Source of the DNA: Deltaproteobacteria bacterium
Lineage (GTDB): Bacteria > Myxococcota_A > Polyangia > Polyangiales > Ga0077539
DNA: 64,000 bases
Reading direction: 5' to 3'
Assembly: GCA_016704445.1 (NCBI GenBank)
Contig: JADJAE010000027.1
Coordinates: 1-64,000, forward strand
The notes under the pieces were generated by a model. That model did not search any database. It was given only the letters and a program-made list of their open reading frames with translations, and was not told the origin of the DNA. Shown piece after piece: positions 9,254-18,536 of the stretch; position 1 is the first letter of the stretch, and the number at the start of each line of letters is the position of its first letter. The position numbers and the translations under genes were made by a program.

Positions 9254-10237
9254 GTGCCCCTCACACCTGCCAGCGCCAGGCGCCCCGGTGCGAGGGGACG
9301 CCCGACCCGACCCTCGGGGGGTCGGTCACTCTGCGCCCGGGCCGCTCTCGCGCTCGCCTCGCTGGTGGCGGCCTGCATGGACGGCTCCGACCTCGGCGCC
9401 TGCCACGCCCCCCGGCTCGCCGGCGCGGGAGCGCGCCTCCGCGACCCGGCGAGCGTGCGCGCCTGCAACGGCTCGGAGGCACTCTGCGACCGTCGCTACG
9501 ACCAGGTCGTCTACCCCACCGCGCACAACGCGATGTCCAACTCCGACGAGGGCTGGTACGTGCCCAACCAGCGGCACCCCATAGGCCGCGGGCTCCGCGA
9601 CGGCATCCGCGCGCTGATGCTCGACACGCACTACTACCGGGGCGAGGCCTACCTCTGCCACGACGACTGTCGCATCGGGCGGCGGCCGCTCGTCGACGGG
9701 CTCTGTAGCGTGAGGGCCTTCCTCGACAGCAACCCCGACGAGGTCGTCACGCTGCTCATCGAGAGCCAGGTCTCCGCGGAGGACACCGCCGAGGCCGTGT
9801 CGCGCAGCGGCCTCGGGGACTACCTTCACACGCAGCCCCGCGGTGCGCCGTGGCCCAAGCTGCGAGAGATGATCGCCTCGGGCCGCCGGCTCGTGGTGTT
9901 CACCGAGAGCGGCGGCGGCTCGCCCGGCTGGTACCAGAACCTCTACGAGCACTCGTGGGAGACGGCCTACGCGTTCAGCTCGCCGGCGGAGATGAGCTGC
10001 GCCGGCAACCGTGGCGACGCGAGCCATCCGCTCTTCGTGCTCAACCATTTCCTCAACGCTCCGGTCGCGGGTCGAGAGCTCGCCGAGCAGGTCAACCACG
10101 ACCCGATGCTGCTCGACCGCGCGCGCCGCTGCATGCGCGAGAGCGGCCACCTGCCCAACTTCCTCGCGGTGGACTTCTACGACGTCGGCGACGTGTTCGC
10201 GGTCGCCGCCGCCCTCAACCAGGAGCCTCCGCCCTGA
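9254..10237 (+). CDS. Lipoprotein with PI-PLC-X-like (PLC-like phosphodiesterase) domain
   Basis: About 327 residues from a GTG start. A basic N-terminus leads to the hydrophobic ALALASLVAAC, a good lipobox with Cys at about 41. The domain has the PI-PLC X hallmarks: YPTAHNAMS (first catalytic His), GIRALMLDTHYYRGEAYLCHDDC (second His region) and VVTLLIESQ. Bacterial and fungal proteins of this group often hydrolyse phospholipids or glycerophosphodiesters, sometimes without calcium. Substrate is not predictable. Its stop overlaps the start of the next frame (CTGA), suggesting a two-gene unit. The start is uncertain because several GTGs lie in frame. Confidence 0.7.
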   Translation: MPLTPASARRPGARGRPTRPSGGRSLCARAALALASLVAACMDGSDLGACHAPRLAGAGARLRDPASVRACNGSEALCDRRYDQVVYPTAHNAMSNSDEGWYVPNQRHPIGRGLRDGIRALMLDTHYYRGEAYLCHDDCRIGRRPLVDGLCSVRAFLDSNPDEVVTLLIESQVSAEDTAEAVSRSGLGDYLHTQPRGAPWPKLREMIASGRRLVVFTESGGGSPGWYQNLYEHSWETAYAFSSPAEMSCAGNRGDASHPLFVLNHFLNAPVAGRELAEQVNHDPMLLDRARRCMRESGHLPNFLAVDFYDVGDVFAVAAALNQEPPP

Positions 10238-10881
10238 TCGTCCCGCTCGCGCTCGTCCTCGCGTTCACCCCGGTCGACACGGCCGACACGGTCCCTCACG
10301 GGGTGCGCTCCACCCTGCTCTCCGGGGGCGTGCTGCTCATCGGCCCGGAGGTGGGCGGCACGCCTGTGGTTCCGCTCCCGGTGGCCTCTGCGCAGTTCGT
10401 CCGAGGGCTCTCCGACCACCTCGATCTCCGGGTGCACTACGACACCGTGGCGCTCGTGGCCCACCGCGTCGGCCTGGAGCTTCGGCTCACCGTCGCCCGC
10501 CGTGGGGGTTGGTCCTTCGCGCTGGGGGTCGAGCCGAGCGCGCTCTTCTTCGCGCTGCCCTACCAAGGGGCATTCATCGGCGGTGACCTCTCCACCGAGG
10601 TCACAGCCATGGTGACCCGCCGATGGACCTCCGCGGCGCTGACCCTCCTCGTCGGCCCGACGGTGCAGTGGGCGATGTACGGCCAGGGGGGCGGCAAGAT
10701 GCTGATCGACACCCGACCGAGCTTCGCCTACCTCGACGTGGGCGCTCGCCTCGAATGGAACCGCGGCCCCGGCGCCACGATGATGCTCGGCCTCGACCTC
10801 TGCGTGCCGCTCGGCGACGACCCGCTACGCTTCATGGGCGTGCTGCCGCGCGCCACCATCGGCTGGAGCTGGTCTCGCTGA
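10234..10881 (+). CDS. Hypothetical outer-membrane barrel-like protein (non-ATG start)
   Basis: About 215 residues. A signal-like segment (IVPLALVLAFTPVDTADT) is followed by amphipathic beta-strand pattern with Gly/aromatic turns (VGLELRLTVARRGGWSFALGVEP, LGLDLCVPLGDD) typical of small outer-membrane barrels. No ATG or GTG precedes the signal segment. A CTG at 10234 overlapping the stop of the PLC-like gene would couple translation, so the start is tentative. No family recognised. It converges with the minus-strand gene ending at 10886. Confidence 0.5.
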   Translation: MIVPLALVLAFTPVDTADTVPHGVRSTLLSGGVLLIGPEVGGTPVVPLPVASAQFVRGLSDHLDLRVHYDTVALVAHRVGLELRLTVARRGGWSFALGVEPSALFFALPYQGAFIGGDLSTEVTAMVTRRWTSAALTLLVGPTVQWAMYGQGGGKMLIDTRPSFAYLDVGARLEWNRGPGATMMLGLDLCVPLGDDPLRFMGVLPRATIGWSWSR

Positions 10882-10885
10882 TCGC

Positions 10886-12031
10886 TCAGTAGAGCGAGAG
10901 CCCGAGGGAGAGCTCGGGCATCAGCAGCACGCCCGCGGCCGAGCCGTAGTCCAGCCGCGAGAGGCCCGCGCGAAGGCTCGCCGCGAAGCGGGTGGTCAAC
11001 GGCAGCTCGAGCATCGCGCCGCCGCGGACGTACCAGCCCCCGGTGCGCACCGAGCTGTCGTCGGAGGTGAGGGAGGTCCAGCCCGTCCCGAGGTACACGC
11101 CGGCCCAGAGCAAGGGCATCACCTGGAGCTCGGGGCCCACCAGGGCGAGCAGGCTCCCGGCCTGGCCCGCGACCACGTCGGCGCTCACCCCGATGCCGAG
11201 CGGCGCGACGGGGTAGGCCCCGAAGAAGGCTCGACCTCCGATGCCGAAGCCCGAGCCGCTCGCGCCCACGCCGGTGTGCGGAACCATCGCCGTGAGCAGC
11301 CCCGTCTGCAGCGTGAAGCCCACCCGGTTGAGCGGCGCCCGGCCGAGGCGGAGGTAGCGCCCCTCGTAGCCCTCGTAGACCGTGGCCGCGACCGCGCCTG
11401 CTGCAAGCTCCGGGGTGAGCGCCGAGAGCGGCACCGAGAGCACCGAGCCGTCGGGGTACTCCAGGTAGACCTCCTCGTTTGGAGGGAGCCCCACCCAGCC
11501 GTCGTAGCGAGCGCCCTCGGTGCCCGCGAGCACGAACACGATCCCCGCTGCGGCGAGCACCGCCACGGCCACGATCGCCGGGTCCGGGCCGCCGCTCCGA
11601 CCGCCACCACCACCACCACTGCCACCACCACCGGAGCGCCCTCCCGATCGCGGTACGCCCGGCGTCGTCGTGCCTGGCGCCGTGGTGTAGCGCCCCGCCC
11701 TGGGGTTGCCGCGCCAGTGGCCGGGCACTCCCCAGGAGCGCCCCCGGTACCAGAACACCGTGGGCAGCAGAACCATCGGGGCGTCGACCTGCACCGGCGT
11801 CACGCTGGCCTGGGGGTGGTCGGACTCGAACACCCGCTGGGTGACGCGCACGGCCTGCCATCGCTGCTCCGGCGCGGTCTGCGCGAGGCGGGAGAGCTCC
11901 TCCGGGGGGACGCGGTAGCTCGACGAGAGGCACCCCTGCGAGGCGAGCAGGCACATGGCCGCGACGACGGCCGAGCGAGCGCTGGAGAGCCGCGCCCGCT
12001 GGGCCCTGGAGATGGTGTGATGAGCTTGCAT
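10886..12031 (-). CDS. Hypothetical lipoprotein with Gly-rich linker and C-terminal barrel-like region
   Basis: A 381-residue protein. The signal ends in CLLASQGC (lipobox-like, Cys about 34). The N-terminal domain includes VVLLPTVFWYRGRSWGVPGHWRGNP; a low-complexity Gly/Ser/Arg linker follows at about 130-155, then a hydrophobic segment (PAIVAVAVLAAAGIVFVLAG) and a ~190-residue Gly-rich beta region that could be a barrel. No known family recognised. It is preceded by the metallophosphoesterase gene on the same strand (22-nt gap), so the two may be co-transcribed. The internal transmembrane stretch is unusual for a lipoprotein. Confidence 0.6.
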   Translation of the reverse strand: MQAHHTISRAQRARLSSARSAVVAAMCLLASQGCLSSSYRVPPEELSRLAQTAPEQRWQAVRVTQRVFESDHPQASVTPVQVDAPMVLLPTVFWYRGRSWGVPGHWRGNPRAGRYTTAPGTTTPGVPRSGGRSGGGGSGGGGGGRSGGPDPAIVAVAVLAAAGIVFVLAGTEGARYDGWVGLPPNEEVYLEYPDGSVLSVPLSALTPELAAGAVAATVYEGYEGRYLRLGRAPLNRVGFTLQTGLLTAMVPHTGVGASGSGFGIGGRAFFGAYPVAPLGIGVSADVVAGQAGSLLALVGPELQVMPLLWAGVYLGTGWTSLTSDDSSVRTGGWYVRGGAMLELPLTTRFAASLRAGLSRLDYGSAAGVLLMPELSLGLSLY

Positions 12032-12053
12032 CGATCCCTTCTTCTTGGGGCGT

Positions 12054-12866
12054 TCAGCTCGCCGCGACCTCGATGGGCACCAGCGTCTCGCCCACGACCT
12101 GATAGCGACGGAGGGCCCCCGGGTCTTCGACCACCGCCGCGGCGCCGAAGATGTGCGCGAGGCTCTCTCCCTCGAAGCGGTCGTCCCGCCGCTGGTGCAG
12201 GTGGCCGTGCAGCACGTAGGTGTTCTCCAGCGCGCGCAGCACCGGCCGCATCGCCGCGTGGTCGAGCAGCCCGTCGAACCAGTGCCACGCCGCGCGGTGC
12301 ACCCTGGTCGGCGGGTGGTGCTGCGCGATCAGCGCCGCCACGCCACGCCTCGCCGCGGTCTGCAGCGCGAGCGCGATGCAGCGTCGCTCGGGCGAGGAGA
12401 CCTCCCCCGCGGAGCGCCACCACCGCTGGGCGCGCGTGGTCGACACCGGCGCCAGCACCAGGTCGGCGAGCTCGACCAGCATCCCCGGGGCGCTGGTGCG
12501 GGCGTAGGCCTTCAAGGGCCCTTCGAGCGCGTCGACCCACGCGTTGGCGTGCGCGTAGACGTCGTGGTTGCCAGGGAGCAGCGTCACCCTCGCGGGGTTG
12601 ACGCCCGCCTCGTCGAGCACCGAGGCCACGGCCTCGAATTGCTGGAGGGTCCCCTCCTCGGTGAGGTCGCCGGTCACCACCAGGTGATCGAAGCCGAGGG
12701 CCATCGCCCGGCCCAGCGCCTCGGCGAAGGAGCGTCGTCGGCCCCCCTCGTCGATCGCTCGCCCGAGGTTGAGGAATCCCCGCCTGGCCGCGGCCGTGAG
12801 GCCTCCGGGACGTCGCGCTTCGGGCTCGACCATATGGATATCGGTCAGGTGCGCGATGATGCTCAC
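12054..12866 (-). CDS. Calcineurin-like metallophosphoesterase
   Basis: A 270-residue protein with all five metallophosphoesterase blocks: LTDIHM (D-x-H) at residue 7, VVTGDLTEEG (GD), LLPGNHDVYAH (GNHD), IAQHHPP (H) and YVLHGHLHQ (GHxH). These ligate a dinuclear metal centre. Members include cAMP phosphodiesterases (CpdA-like), UDP-diacylglucosamine hydrolases and nucleases; nothing here fixes the substrate. No signal peptide, so cytoplasmic. Followed by a lipoprotein gene on the same strand. Confidence 0.85.
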   Translation of the reverse strand: MSIIAHLTDIHMVEPEARRPGGLTAAARRGFLNLGRAIDEGGRRRSFAEALGRAMALGFDHLVVTGDLTEEGTLQQFEAVASVLDEAGVNPARVTLLPGNHDVYAHANAWVDALEGPLKAYARTSAPGMLVELADLVLAPVSTTRAQRWWRSAGEVSSPERRCIALALQTAARRGVAALIAQHHPPTRVHRAAWHWFDGLLDHAAMRPVLRALENTYVLHGHLHQRRDDRFEGESLAHIFGAAAVVEDPGALRRYQVVGETLVPIEVAAS

Positions 12867-12926
12867 AGGGTCCCTCCCCGAATCCTGTGTCTGGTGTACC
12901 GGGCACCCCGCGTCCAGGGCCCTCAG

Positions 12927-13112
12927 CTACGGGCTGGCGCGAGGGATGATGCAGCCGCGCATCGGCGGCGGGGTCTGCTCGGAGATGGAATAGAAGCCCG
13001 GCGCCGAGGTGAGCGGGCCGATGGTGTCCGCGAAGTACGTGCAGAGGCCGTACCCGATGGACATCACCACCAGCGGCACCCATCCGAGGGAGCGTTCGTT
13101 CTTCGCGGCCAT
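12927..13112 (-). CDS. Small membrane protein (61 aa), unknown
   Basis: A short frame with a Lys/Arg-containing start (MAAKNERSLG) and one hydrophobic helix (WVPLVVMSIGYGLCTYFADTIG), then a short polar tail with Pro and Cys. No homologue recognised. It lies alone between the OmpA gene and the metallophosphoesterase gene, on the same strand as both. Support is the coherent transmembrane composition and lack of a competing frame; it could still be chance. Confidence 0.4.
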   Translation of the reverse strand: MAAKNERSLGWVPLVVMSIGYGLCTYFADTIGPLTSAPGFYSISEQTPPPMRGCIIPRASP

Positions 13113-13191
13113 GAGCAGGACTTCACGCTAGCGCAGGAGAGCGCGCGGTGTCGACGAGGAGGAAGGGGGGAGGGGAAAGGCGGAGGAGCGA

Positions 13192-15135
13192 TCAGCGCGG
13201 GTCGCGGCGACGGCGGCTGCCGGTGTCGCGGATCTCACCCGGGTCGGCGGTGGCCGCGGACTGGGTCATGGTGTTCTCCGGCTGCGCGGGGTCGAGGATC
13301 ACGAACTCCACGCGGCGGTTGCGGGCGCGGCCCACCACCGTCTGGTTGGAGGTGATGGCGCGGTCGGGGCCGAAGCCCTGGGCCTCCATGCGGGTCGCGT
13401 CGATGCCGTGCTCGGTGAGCCAGCGCATCACGGAGATGGCGCGGCGGTTGGAGAGGTCGACGTTGTGGTCGTGGTCGCCGCGGTCGTCGGTGTGGCCCTC
13501 GATGCGGATGCGGCGGATGAAGCCCGACGCGCGCAGCACGTCGGCGACGCGCGACAGGATCGCGAAGCTCTGCGGCTTGATGGTGTCCCGGTCGGTGTCG
13601 AAGAACACCGGGCTCAGGATGTTGATGCGTCCGCCGTCCATGACCACGCCGCCGACGGGGCAGCCGTTGCGGGCGGGGATCTCCGACGGCGCGCCCGGCA
13701 CGTCGGGGCAGGCGTCGGTGGCGTCGGGCACGGTGTCATGGTCGCGGTCGGGCAGCGGGCAGCCGACGCGCGCCGGGTCGGGGAAGGGGCCGCGGTGCAC
13801 GTCGGGGCAGACGTCGCCGTGGTCGAGGACGGTGTCGTGGTCGCGGTCGCCGTCGGGGCAGCCGCGGCGGTCGGGGTCGGGGTGCTCGCCCTGCGGGGTG
13901 GTGACGCACTGGTCGTCGGGGTCGAAGACGCCGTCGCCGTCGCTGTCGGGGAGGGGGCAGCCGCGGCGGGTGGGGTCGGGGTGCTCTCCCTGCGGAACGG
14001 TCACGCAGATGTCTTCGTTGTCGTAGACGCCGTCGCCGTCGGTATCGAGCAGGGGGCAGCCGCGGCGCGAGGGGTCGGGGTGCGGGCCCTGAGGCGTGTC
14101 GGGGCAGATGTCGTCGCGGTCGAGCACGCCGTCGTGGTCGCGGTCGCCAGGCGCCGCGGGGGCCTCGCGGGTGACCGGGGCGTAGGCGATGGAGAGCAGG
14201 CCGCGCCCGGCGGGGATGCCGTAGCCGCGCTCGAGGCCGACGCCGCCGCCGAGGCCGACGAGGACGGTGTCGGCGATGAGGTAGTGCGCGCCGAGCATCA
14301 GCTCGCCGCCCCACTGGCCCGACTGGAACGACGCGCTGCCCTGGCCGTGGCCCACCGGGAGGTCTCGCACCGCGGAGAAGATGTAGGCCTCCGGGCCGAT
14401 GGTGAGGTTGTCGTCGAGGGCGACGAAGCCGATGGCGGCGTTGAAGCGCAGCTCGTTGCCGATGGCGAGGTTGACCGCGTCGAGGTTGCCACGAAACTGG
14501 AAGGCCGCGCCCGCGGACCAGCGGATGATGCTGGCGCGGCCGGCGAGGGTGAGGCGCGGCTCGAAGCGCACGTTCTCGTCGCCGGTGTTGTTGCTGCGAG
14601 AGCCGACGGGGGCCCAGAGGTTGGCGCCGACGTGCAGCGAGATGGGGTCGCGGTCGGAGTGGCCCACGAGGCGGATGCGCGCCCCGAAGCGGAGGTCGCC
14701 GACGCCGACGCCCGCGGCGGGGCCGAGGGAGCCGGTGCCCGCGGGAGAGGCGGAGCCGCCCTGGTAGAACGACAGCGGCAGCGAGACGCCGAGGCCCACC
14801 CGGTCGAGGAAGGAGAACGCGGCGCCCAGGTGGCCGACGAACTGCCCGGAGACGATGTTGGTGGTGGTCGAGCTGGTCGAGCCGTCCGCGGCGGCGAACT
14901 CCTGGCGCAGCACCAGGGGGTTGGCCGCGTAGTCGGCCACGATGCCCACGGAGAAGGCCCGGGTGGACGAGTACCAGGGGTGCTCGGACATGAAGAACAC
15001 GTCACCCGTGGTCGTGGGCTCATACCGATCGAGGGCCCAGCCCGTCACGGTCTGAGCCCCGGCGACGGATGGCAGGACCGTTCCGAGCAGCGCGGCGATC
15101 ACCGCATAATTCCGACGAGGCTTGAGTGTCTTCAC
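13192..15135 (-). CDS. OmpA-family outer-membrane protein: barrel, TSP3 repeats, OmpA peptidoglycan-binding domain
   Basis: A 647-residue protein. The GTG start at 15135 has AGGAG about 12 nt upstream and gives a clean signal peptide (AVIAALLGTVLPSVAGA). Residues ~25-340 form a barrel-like region. Residues ~345-500 hold five or six Asp-rich thrombospondin-3 repeats (DRDHDGVLDRDDICPDTP type). Residues ~515-620 are the OmpA/MotB domain (FFDTDRDTIKPQS, IEGHTDDRGDHDHN, NRRAISVMRWL and GRARNRRVEFVI). It anchors the outer membrane to peptidoglycan. The gene diverges from the glycosyltransferase gene at 15346 across a 210-nt promoter-sized region. The open frame continues far upstream on this strand but that part is antisense to other genes. 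Confidence 0.9.
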   Translation of the reverse strand: MKTLKPRRNYAVIAALLGTVLPSVAGAQTVTGWALDRYEPTTTGDVFFMSEHPWYSSTRAFSVGIVADYAANPLVLRQEFAAADGSTSSTTTNIVSGQFVGHLGAAFSFLDRVGLGVSLPLSFYQGGSASPAGTGSLGPAAGVGVGDLRFGARIRLVGHSDRDPISLHVGANLWAPVGSRSNNTGDENVRFEPRLTLAGRASIIRWSAGAAFQFRGNLDAVNLAIGNELRFNAAIGFVALDDNLTIGPEAYIFSAVRDLPVGHGQGSASFQSGQWGGELMLGAHYLIADTVLVGLGGGVGLERGYGIPAGRGLLSIAYAPVTREAPAAPGDRDHDGVLDRDDICPDTPQGPHPDPSRRGCPLLDTDGDGVYDNEDICVTVPQGEHPDPTRRGCPLPDSDGDGVFDPDDQCVTTPQGEHPDPDRRGCPDGDRDHDTVLDHGDVCPDVHRGPFPDPARVGCPLPDRDHDTVPDATDACPDVPGAPSEIPARNGCPVGGVVMDGGRINILSPVFFDTDRDTIKPQSFAILSRVADVLRASGFIRRIRIEGHTDDRGDHDHNVDLSNRRAISVMRWLTEHGIDATRMEAQGFGPDRAITSNQTVVGRARNRRVEFVILDPAQPENTMTQSAATADPGEIRDTGSRRRRDPR

Positions 15136-15345
15136 GAGCGTGCGTTCTCCTCTAAGGGGCGAGGATGCACGTATCACCCGCTCGCCCGCCAGAAACGCGC
15201 GGAGCTTAGATACAGCCTTGAGGGCACCGCAAGAGAAAGGCTTAGGCCCCGCGGCGAAGCCTTGACGGGCCGCGAGGCGGTCGCGCACGGTGTCGCCGAT
15301 CGGGGCGGCTCGACGCTCCCGGTCGCTTGGGAAGACACATCCCCG

Positions 15346-16467
15346 ATGCGCGTGATCCATGTGCTCCACAGCATGACCTTCGGCGGCGCCGAGGTGCTCG
15401 TGCATGACTTCCTCAAGGCCACGCGCGACCGGCTCTCGCAGGTGGTGGTGTGCCTCGACGGCATCGGTCCGCTCGGCGAGTCGCTGCGCGCCGACGGGGT
15501 GCGCGTCGAGGTGCTGGGGCGCACCAGCGGGCTGCAGCCCCAGGTGGCCATCGACCTCCACCGGCTCATCGCCGACGTGCGCCCCGACGTGGTCTGCGCC
15601 CACCAGTACACGCCCTACTCCTACGCCGCGATGGCCCTCGGCCCGATGCGCCACCGTCCAGGGCTGGTCTTCGTCGAGCACGGCCGCCACTACCCCGACG
15701 TGCGCCGCCCCAAGCGGGTCGTCGCCAACAACCTGGTCTTCCTCCAGTACACCCGGCGCGTGGTCGCGGTGTGCGGGTACATCAAGCGCCTGCTCGTGGA
15801 GAACGAGGGCATCCCCGCGTCGCGCATCGACGTGGTCTACAACGGCGTCGACCCCTCGCGCTTCGACCCCTCGCTGCGCGCCTCGCTCGACCCCGCGGGG
15901 GTGCGCTCGGGCCTCGGGCTCGATCCCTCCGCGCAGGTCATCACCTGCGTCGCCCGCTTCCACCCCGTGAAGGATCACCCCACCCTGGTGCGCGCCTTCT
16001 CCGTCGCGGCGAGGGAGCTCCCCCATGCCCGGCTGCTGCTGGTGGGCGGCGGCGACGAGGCCCCCCTGCGCGCCCTCGCCTCGGAGCTTGGCGTGGGCGA
16101 CCGTGTGGTCTTCGCCGGGGTGCGCCGAGACATCCCGGCCATCTACGCGGCGAGCGACCTCTTCGCGATGGCCTCGCTCTCCGAGGGCACCTCCGTGACG
16201 CTGCTGGAGGCCATGCTCTCCGAGCGGCCGGCGCTGGTGACGGAGGTGGGCGGCAACCCGGAGATCGTCGCGCCCGGGGTCACCGGCGAGCTCGTCCCGA
16301 GGGGCGACCACGCGGCGATGGGGGCGGCCATGGTGGCGCTGCTGCGAGACCCCGAGCGGCGGGCTCGCATGGGCGCCGCGGGGCGTCGGCGGGTGCTCGA
16401 TCGCTTCACCCAGCAGCGCATGCACGAGGGCTGGGTGGGCGCGCTGCAAGACGCGGCGGTACGCTGA
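15346..16467 (+). CDS. GT4-family glycosyltransferase
   Basis: A 373-residue two-domain GT-B enzyme. The N-terminal domain starts VIHVLHSMTFGGAEVLVHDF; the C-terminal domain carries ITCVARFHPVKDHPTLVRAF, LLLVGGGDEAPLRALA and the GT4 donor-binding E-x7-E (SLSEGTSVTLLEAML, then GGNPEIV). It transfers a sugar from a nucleotide-activated donor, probably in polysaccharide assembly. The asparagine synthetase-like gene follows after 30 nt; this pairing is common in exopolysaccharide/O-antigen clusters. No other polysaccharide genes are visible in the window. Confidence 0.88.
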   Translation: MRVIHVLHSMTFGGAEVLVHDFLKATRDRLSQVVVCLDGIGPLGESLRADGVRVEVLGRTSGLQPQVAIDLHRLIADVRPDVVCAHQYTPYSYAAMALGPMRHRPGLVFVEHGRHYPDVRRPKRVVANNLVFLQYTRRVVAVCGYIKRLLVENEGIPASRIDVVYNGVDPSRFDPSLRASLDPAGVRSGLGLDPSAQVITCVARFHPVKDHPTLVRAFSVAARELPHARLLLVGGGDEAPLRALASELGVGDRVVFAGVRRDIPAIYAASDLFAMASLSEGTSVTLLEAMLSERPALVTEVGGNPEIVAPGVTGELVPRGDHAAMGAAMVALLRDPERRARMGAAGRRRVLDRFTQQRMHEGWVGALQDAAVR

Positions 16468-16497
16468 CCGCGCAATCCGAAGGGGGCTTGACCGACC

Positions 16498-18525
16498 ATG
16501 TGTGGCATCGCCGGGATCGTGAATCTCTCCGCAGCGCTCCCGCCCCCGTCGAGGGAGCTGGTGCGCGCCATGGTGCGGGCGATCCGCCACCGTGGTCCTG
16601 ATGAGTTCGGGCTGTATCGCGACGGGCGGGCGGCGCTCGGTCACGCGCGGCTCTCCATCGTCGACCTCGCCAGCGGGCAGCAGCCCATGGCCAACGAGGA
16701 CGACACGCGCTGGCTGGTCTTCAACGGCGAGGTGTTCAACTTCGTCGAGCTGCGCTCCGAGCTCGAGGACGCGGGCCACGTCTTCCGCACGCACTCCGAC
16801 ACCGAGGTGATCATCCACGCCTGGGAGCAGTGGGGCATCGAGGCCTTCGCCCGCTTCAACGGCCAGTGGGCGATCGCCCTCTGGGACACCGCCTCCGAGG
16901 AGCTGGTGCTCTGCCGCGACCGGGTGGGCGTGCGTCCGCTCTTCGTGCACGAGGGCGGCGGCCGGGTGCGCTTCGCCAGCGAGGTGAAGGCGCTCTTCGC
17001 CGACCCGGAGGTGCCCCGTGAGCTCGATGTTCGGGGCATCGAGGAGACCTTCACCTTCTGGGCGTCGCGCGCTCCCACCTCGGTCTTCTCGGGCATCTCC
17101 GAGCTGCCTCCCGGGGTGGTGCGCCGCTACACGAAGTCTGGCGCCCGCCACGACCACGTGTACTGGCAGCCCGAGTACCCGAGGGTGCAGGGCGACGCTC
17201 CCCGAGACGCGGACTCCTGCACGCTCGACGAGGCCGTGGCGGGGCTGCGCGATCGGCTCCACAAGGCCTCCGAGCTGCGGATGCTGCGGGCGGACGTCCC
17301 GGTGGGCGCGTACCTCTCCGGCGGCATCGACAGCAGCTACGTGGCGTGGCTGGCGCGCGACGCGGTGCGAGGCCGCTTCCACACCTTCTCGCTGCGCTTC
17401 GAGGACCCTGAGTACGACGAGACCCCCTACCAACGCTTGATGGTGGAGCGGCTGCACAGCGACCACGCCGAGGTGGTGGCGTCGCGCTCGGACATCGCCC
17501 GGGTGTTTCCCGACGTGATCGCCCACACCGAGCGCCCGCTGCTTCGCACGGGTCCGGCCCCGCTCTTCCTGCTGTCGAAGCTGGTGCGGGAGCAGGGGCT
17601 GAAGGTGGTGCTGACGGGGGAGGGGTCCGACGAGATGCTCGGCGGCTACGACCTCTTCCGCGAGGCCAAGGTGCGTCGCTTCTGGTCGAGGCAGCCGCAG
17701 TCGAAGCTGCGCCCGAAGCTCTTCGATCGGCTCTATCCGTGGCTCGCCCGGTCGCCTGCGGCGGCGCGGGGGCTGGCGCTGCAGTTCTGGGCGAGGGGCA
17801 TCGACCACCCGGAGGATCCGACCTTCTCGCATGGTCCGCGGTGGTCGAGCGCGTCGGCGTTGCAGCGCTTCTTCTCCTCGGAGATGCGCGCTCGCATGGC
17901 GGCCGATGCGCGGCCCGCGGCGGTGGCCTCGCTGGTGGCCTCGCTGCCCGCGGACTTCCCCCGGTGGGATCCGCTGGCCCAGGCGCAGTACCTGGAGGTG
18001 GTGACGCTGCTCAACCCGTACATCCTGGCGTCGCAGGGCGACCGGATGCTGATGGCCAACTCCGTCGAGGGGAGGTTTCCCTTCCTCGACAAGGAGGTGA
18101 TGGCCTTTGCCAACGCGATGCCCGCGCGCTTCAAGCTGCGGGGCCTCGACGAGAAGCACGTGCTGAAGAGGGCGGCGGCGGCGGTGTTGCCGAAGGAGAT
18201 CCTGGAGCGCCCGAAGCAGCCCTACCGCGCCCCCGACGCGGCGTGCTTCACCGGACCCGACGCCCCGGAGTGGGTGCGCGCGCTGACCACCGAGGGGGCG
18301 CTGAAGGCGGTGGGGGTCTTCGACGCGACTGCGGTGACGGCGCTCTTGGAGAAGGCCCGGAGGGTGGCCGCGAAGGGCGGCGACGCGGGCTTCAGCAACG
18401 CCGACAACATGGCCGTGGTGGGGGTGCTGTCGACGCAGCTGCTGCACCGCAGGCTCATCGAGGAGACGCACGGGGGAAGCGACGATGGGGTGGCGTTCCG
18501 CACCGAGGTGGATCGGGTGGGGTGA
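16498..18525 (+). CDS. asnB: Asparagine synthase (glutamine-hydrolysing)-like amidotransferase
   Basis: A 675-residue protein. It begins MCGIAGI, so Cys2 is the N-terminal nucleophile of the class II glutaminase domain; other glutaminase residues (RGPDEFG, SIVDLASGQQP, FNGEVFN) are present to about residue 200. The synthetase domain has the ATP-PPi loop SGGIDSSY at about 275 and LTGEGSDEMLGGYD near 375. Family members amidate aspartate, or acceptor groups in surface sugars and peptides. The link to a GT4 enzyme makes a polysaccharide role possible. Gene symbol is by family only. Confidence 0.85.
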   Translation: MCGIAGIVNLSAALPPPSRELVRAMVRAIRHRGPDEFGLYRDGRAALGHARLSIVDLASGQQPMANEDDTRWLVFNGEVFNFVELRSELEDAGHVFRTHSDTEVIIHAWEQWGIEAFARFNGQWAIALWDTASEELVLCRDRVGVRPLFVHEGGGRVRFASEVKALFADPEVPRELDVRGIEETFTFWASRAPTSVFSGISELPPGVVRRYTKSGARHDHVYWQPEYPRVQGDAPRDADSCTLDEAVAGLRDRLHKASELRMLRADVPVGAYLSGGIDSSYVAWLARDAVRGRFHTFSLRFEDPEYDETPYQRLMVERLHSDHAEVVASRSDIARVFPDVIAHTERPLLRTGPAPLFLLSKLVREQGLKVVLTGEGSDEMLGGYDLFREAKVRRFWSRQPQSKLRPKLFDRLYPWLARSPAAARGLALQFWARGIDHPEDPTFSHGPRWSSASALQRFFSSEMRARMAADARPAAVASLVASLPADFPRWDPLAQAQYLEVVTLLNPYILASQGDRMLMANSVEGRFPFLDKEVMAFANAMPARFKLRGLDEKHVLKRAAAAVLPKEILERPKQPYRAPDAACFTGPDAPEWVRALTTEGALKAVGVFDATAVTALLEKARRVAAKGGDAGFSNADNMAVVGVLSTQLLHRRLIEETHGGSDDGVAFRTEVDRVG

Positions 18526-18536
18526 CGGGGGGGAGG

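Noticed and set aside
15136..18471. Minus-strand open frame extending far upstream of the OmpA gene
   Set aside because: It is antisense to the glycosyltransferase and asparagine synthase-like genes, has no recognisable domain, and reflects the lack of stop codons in GC-rich DNA.
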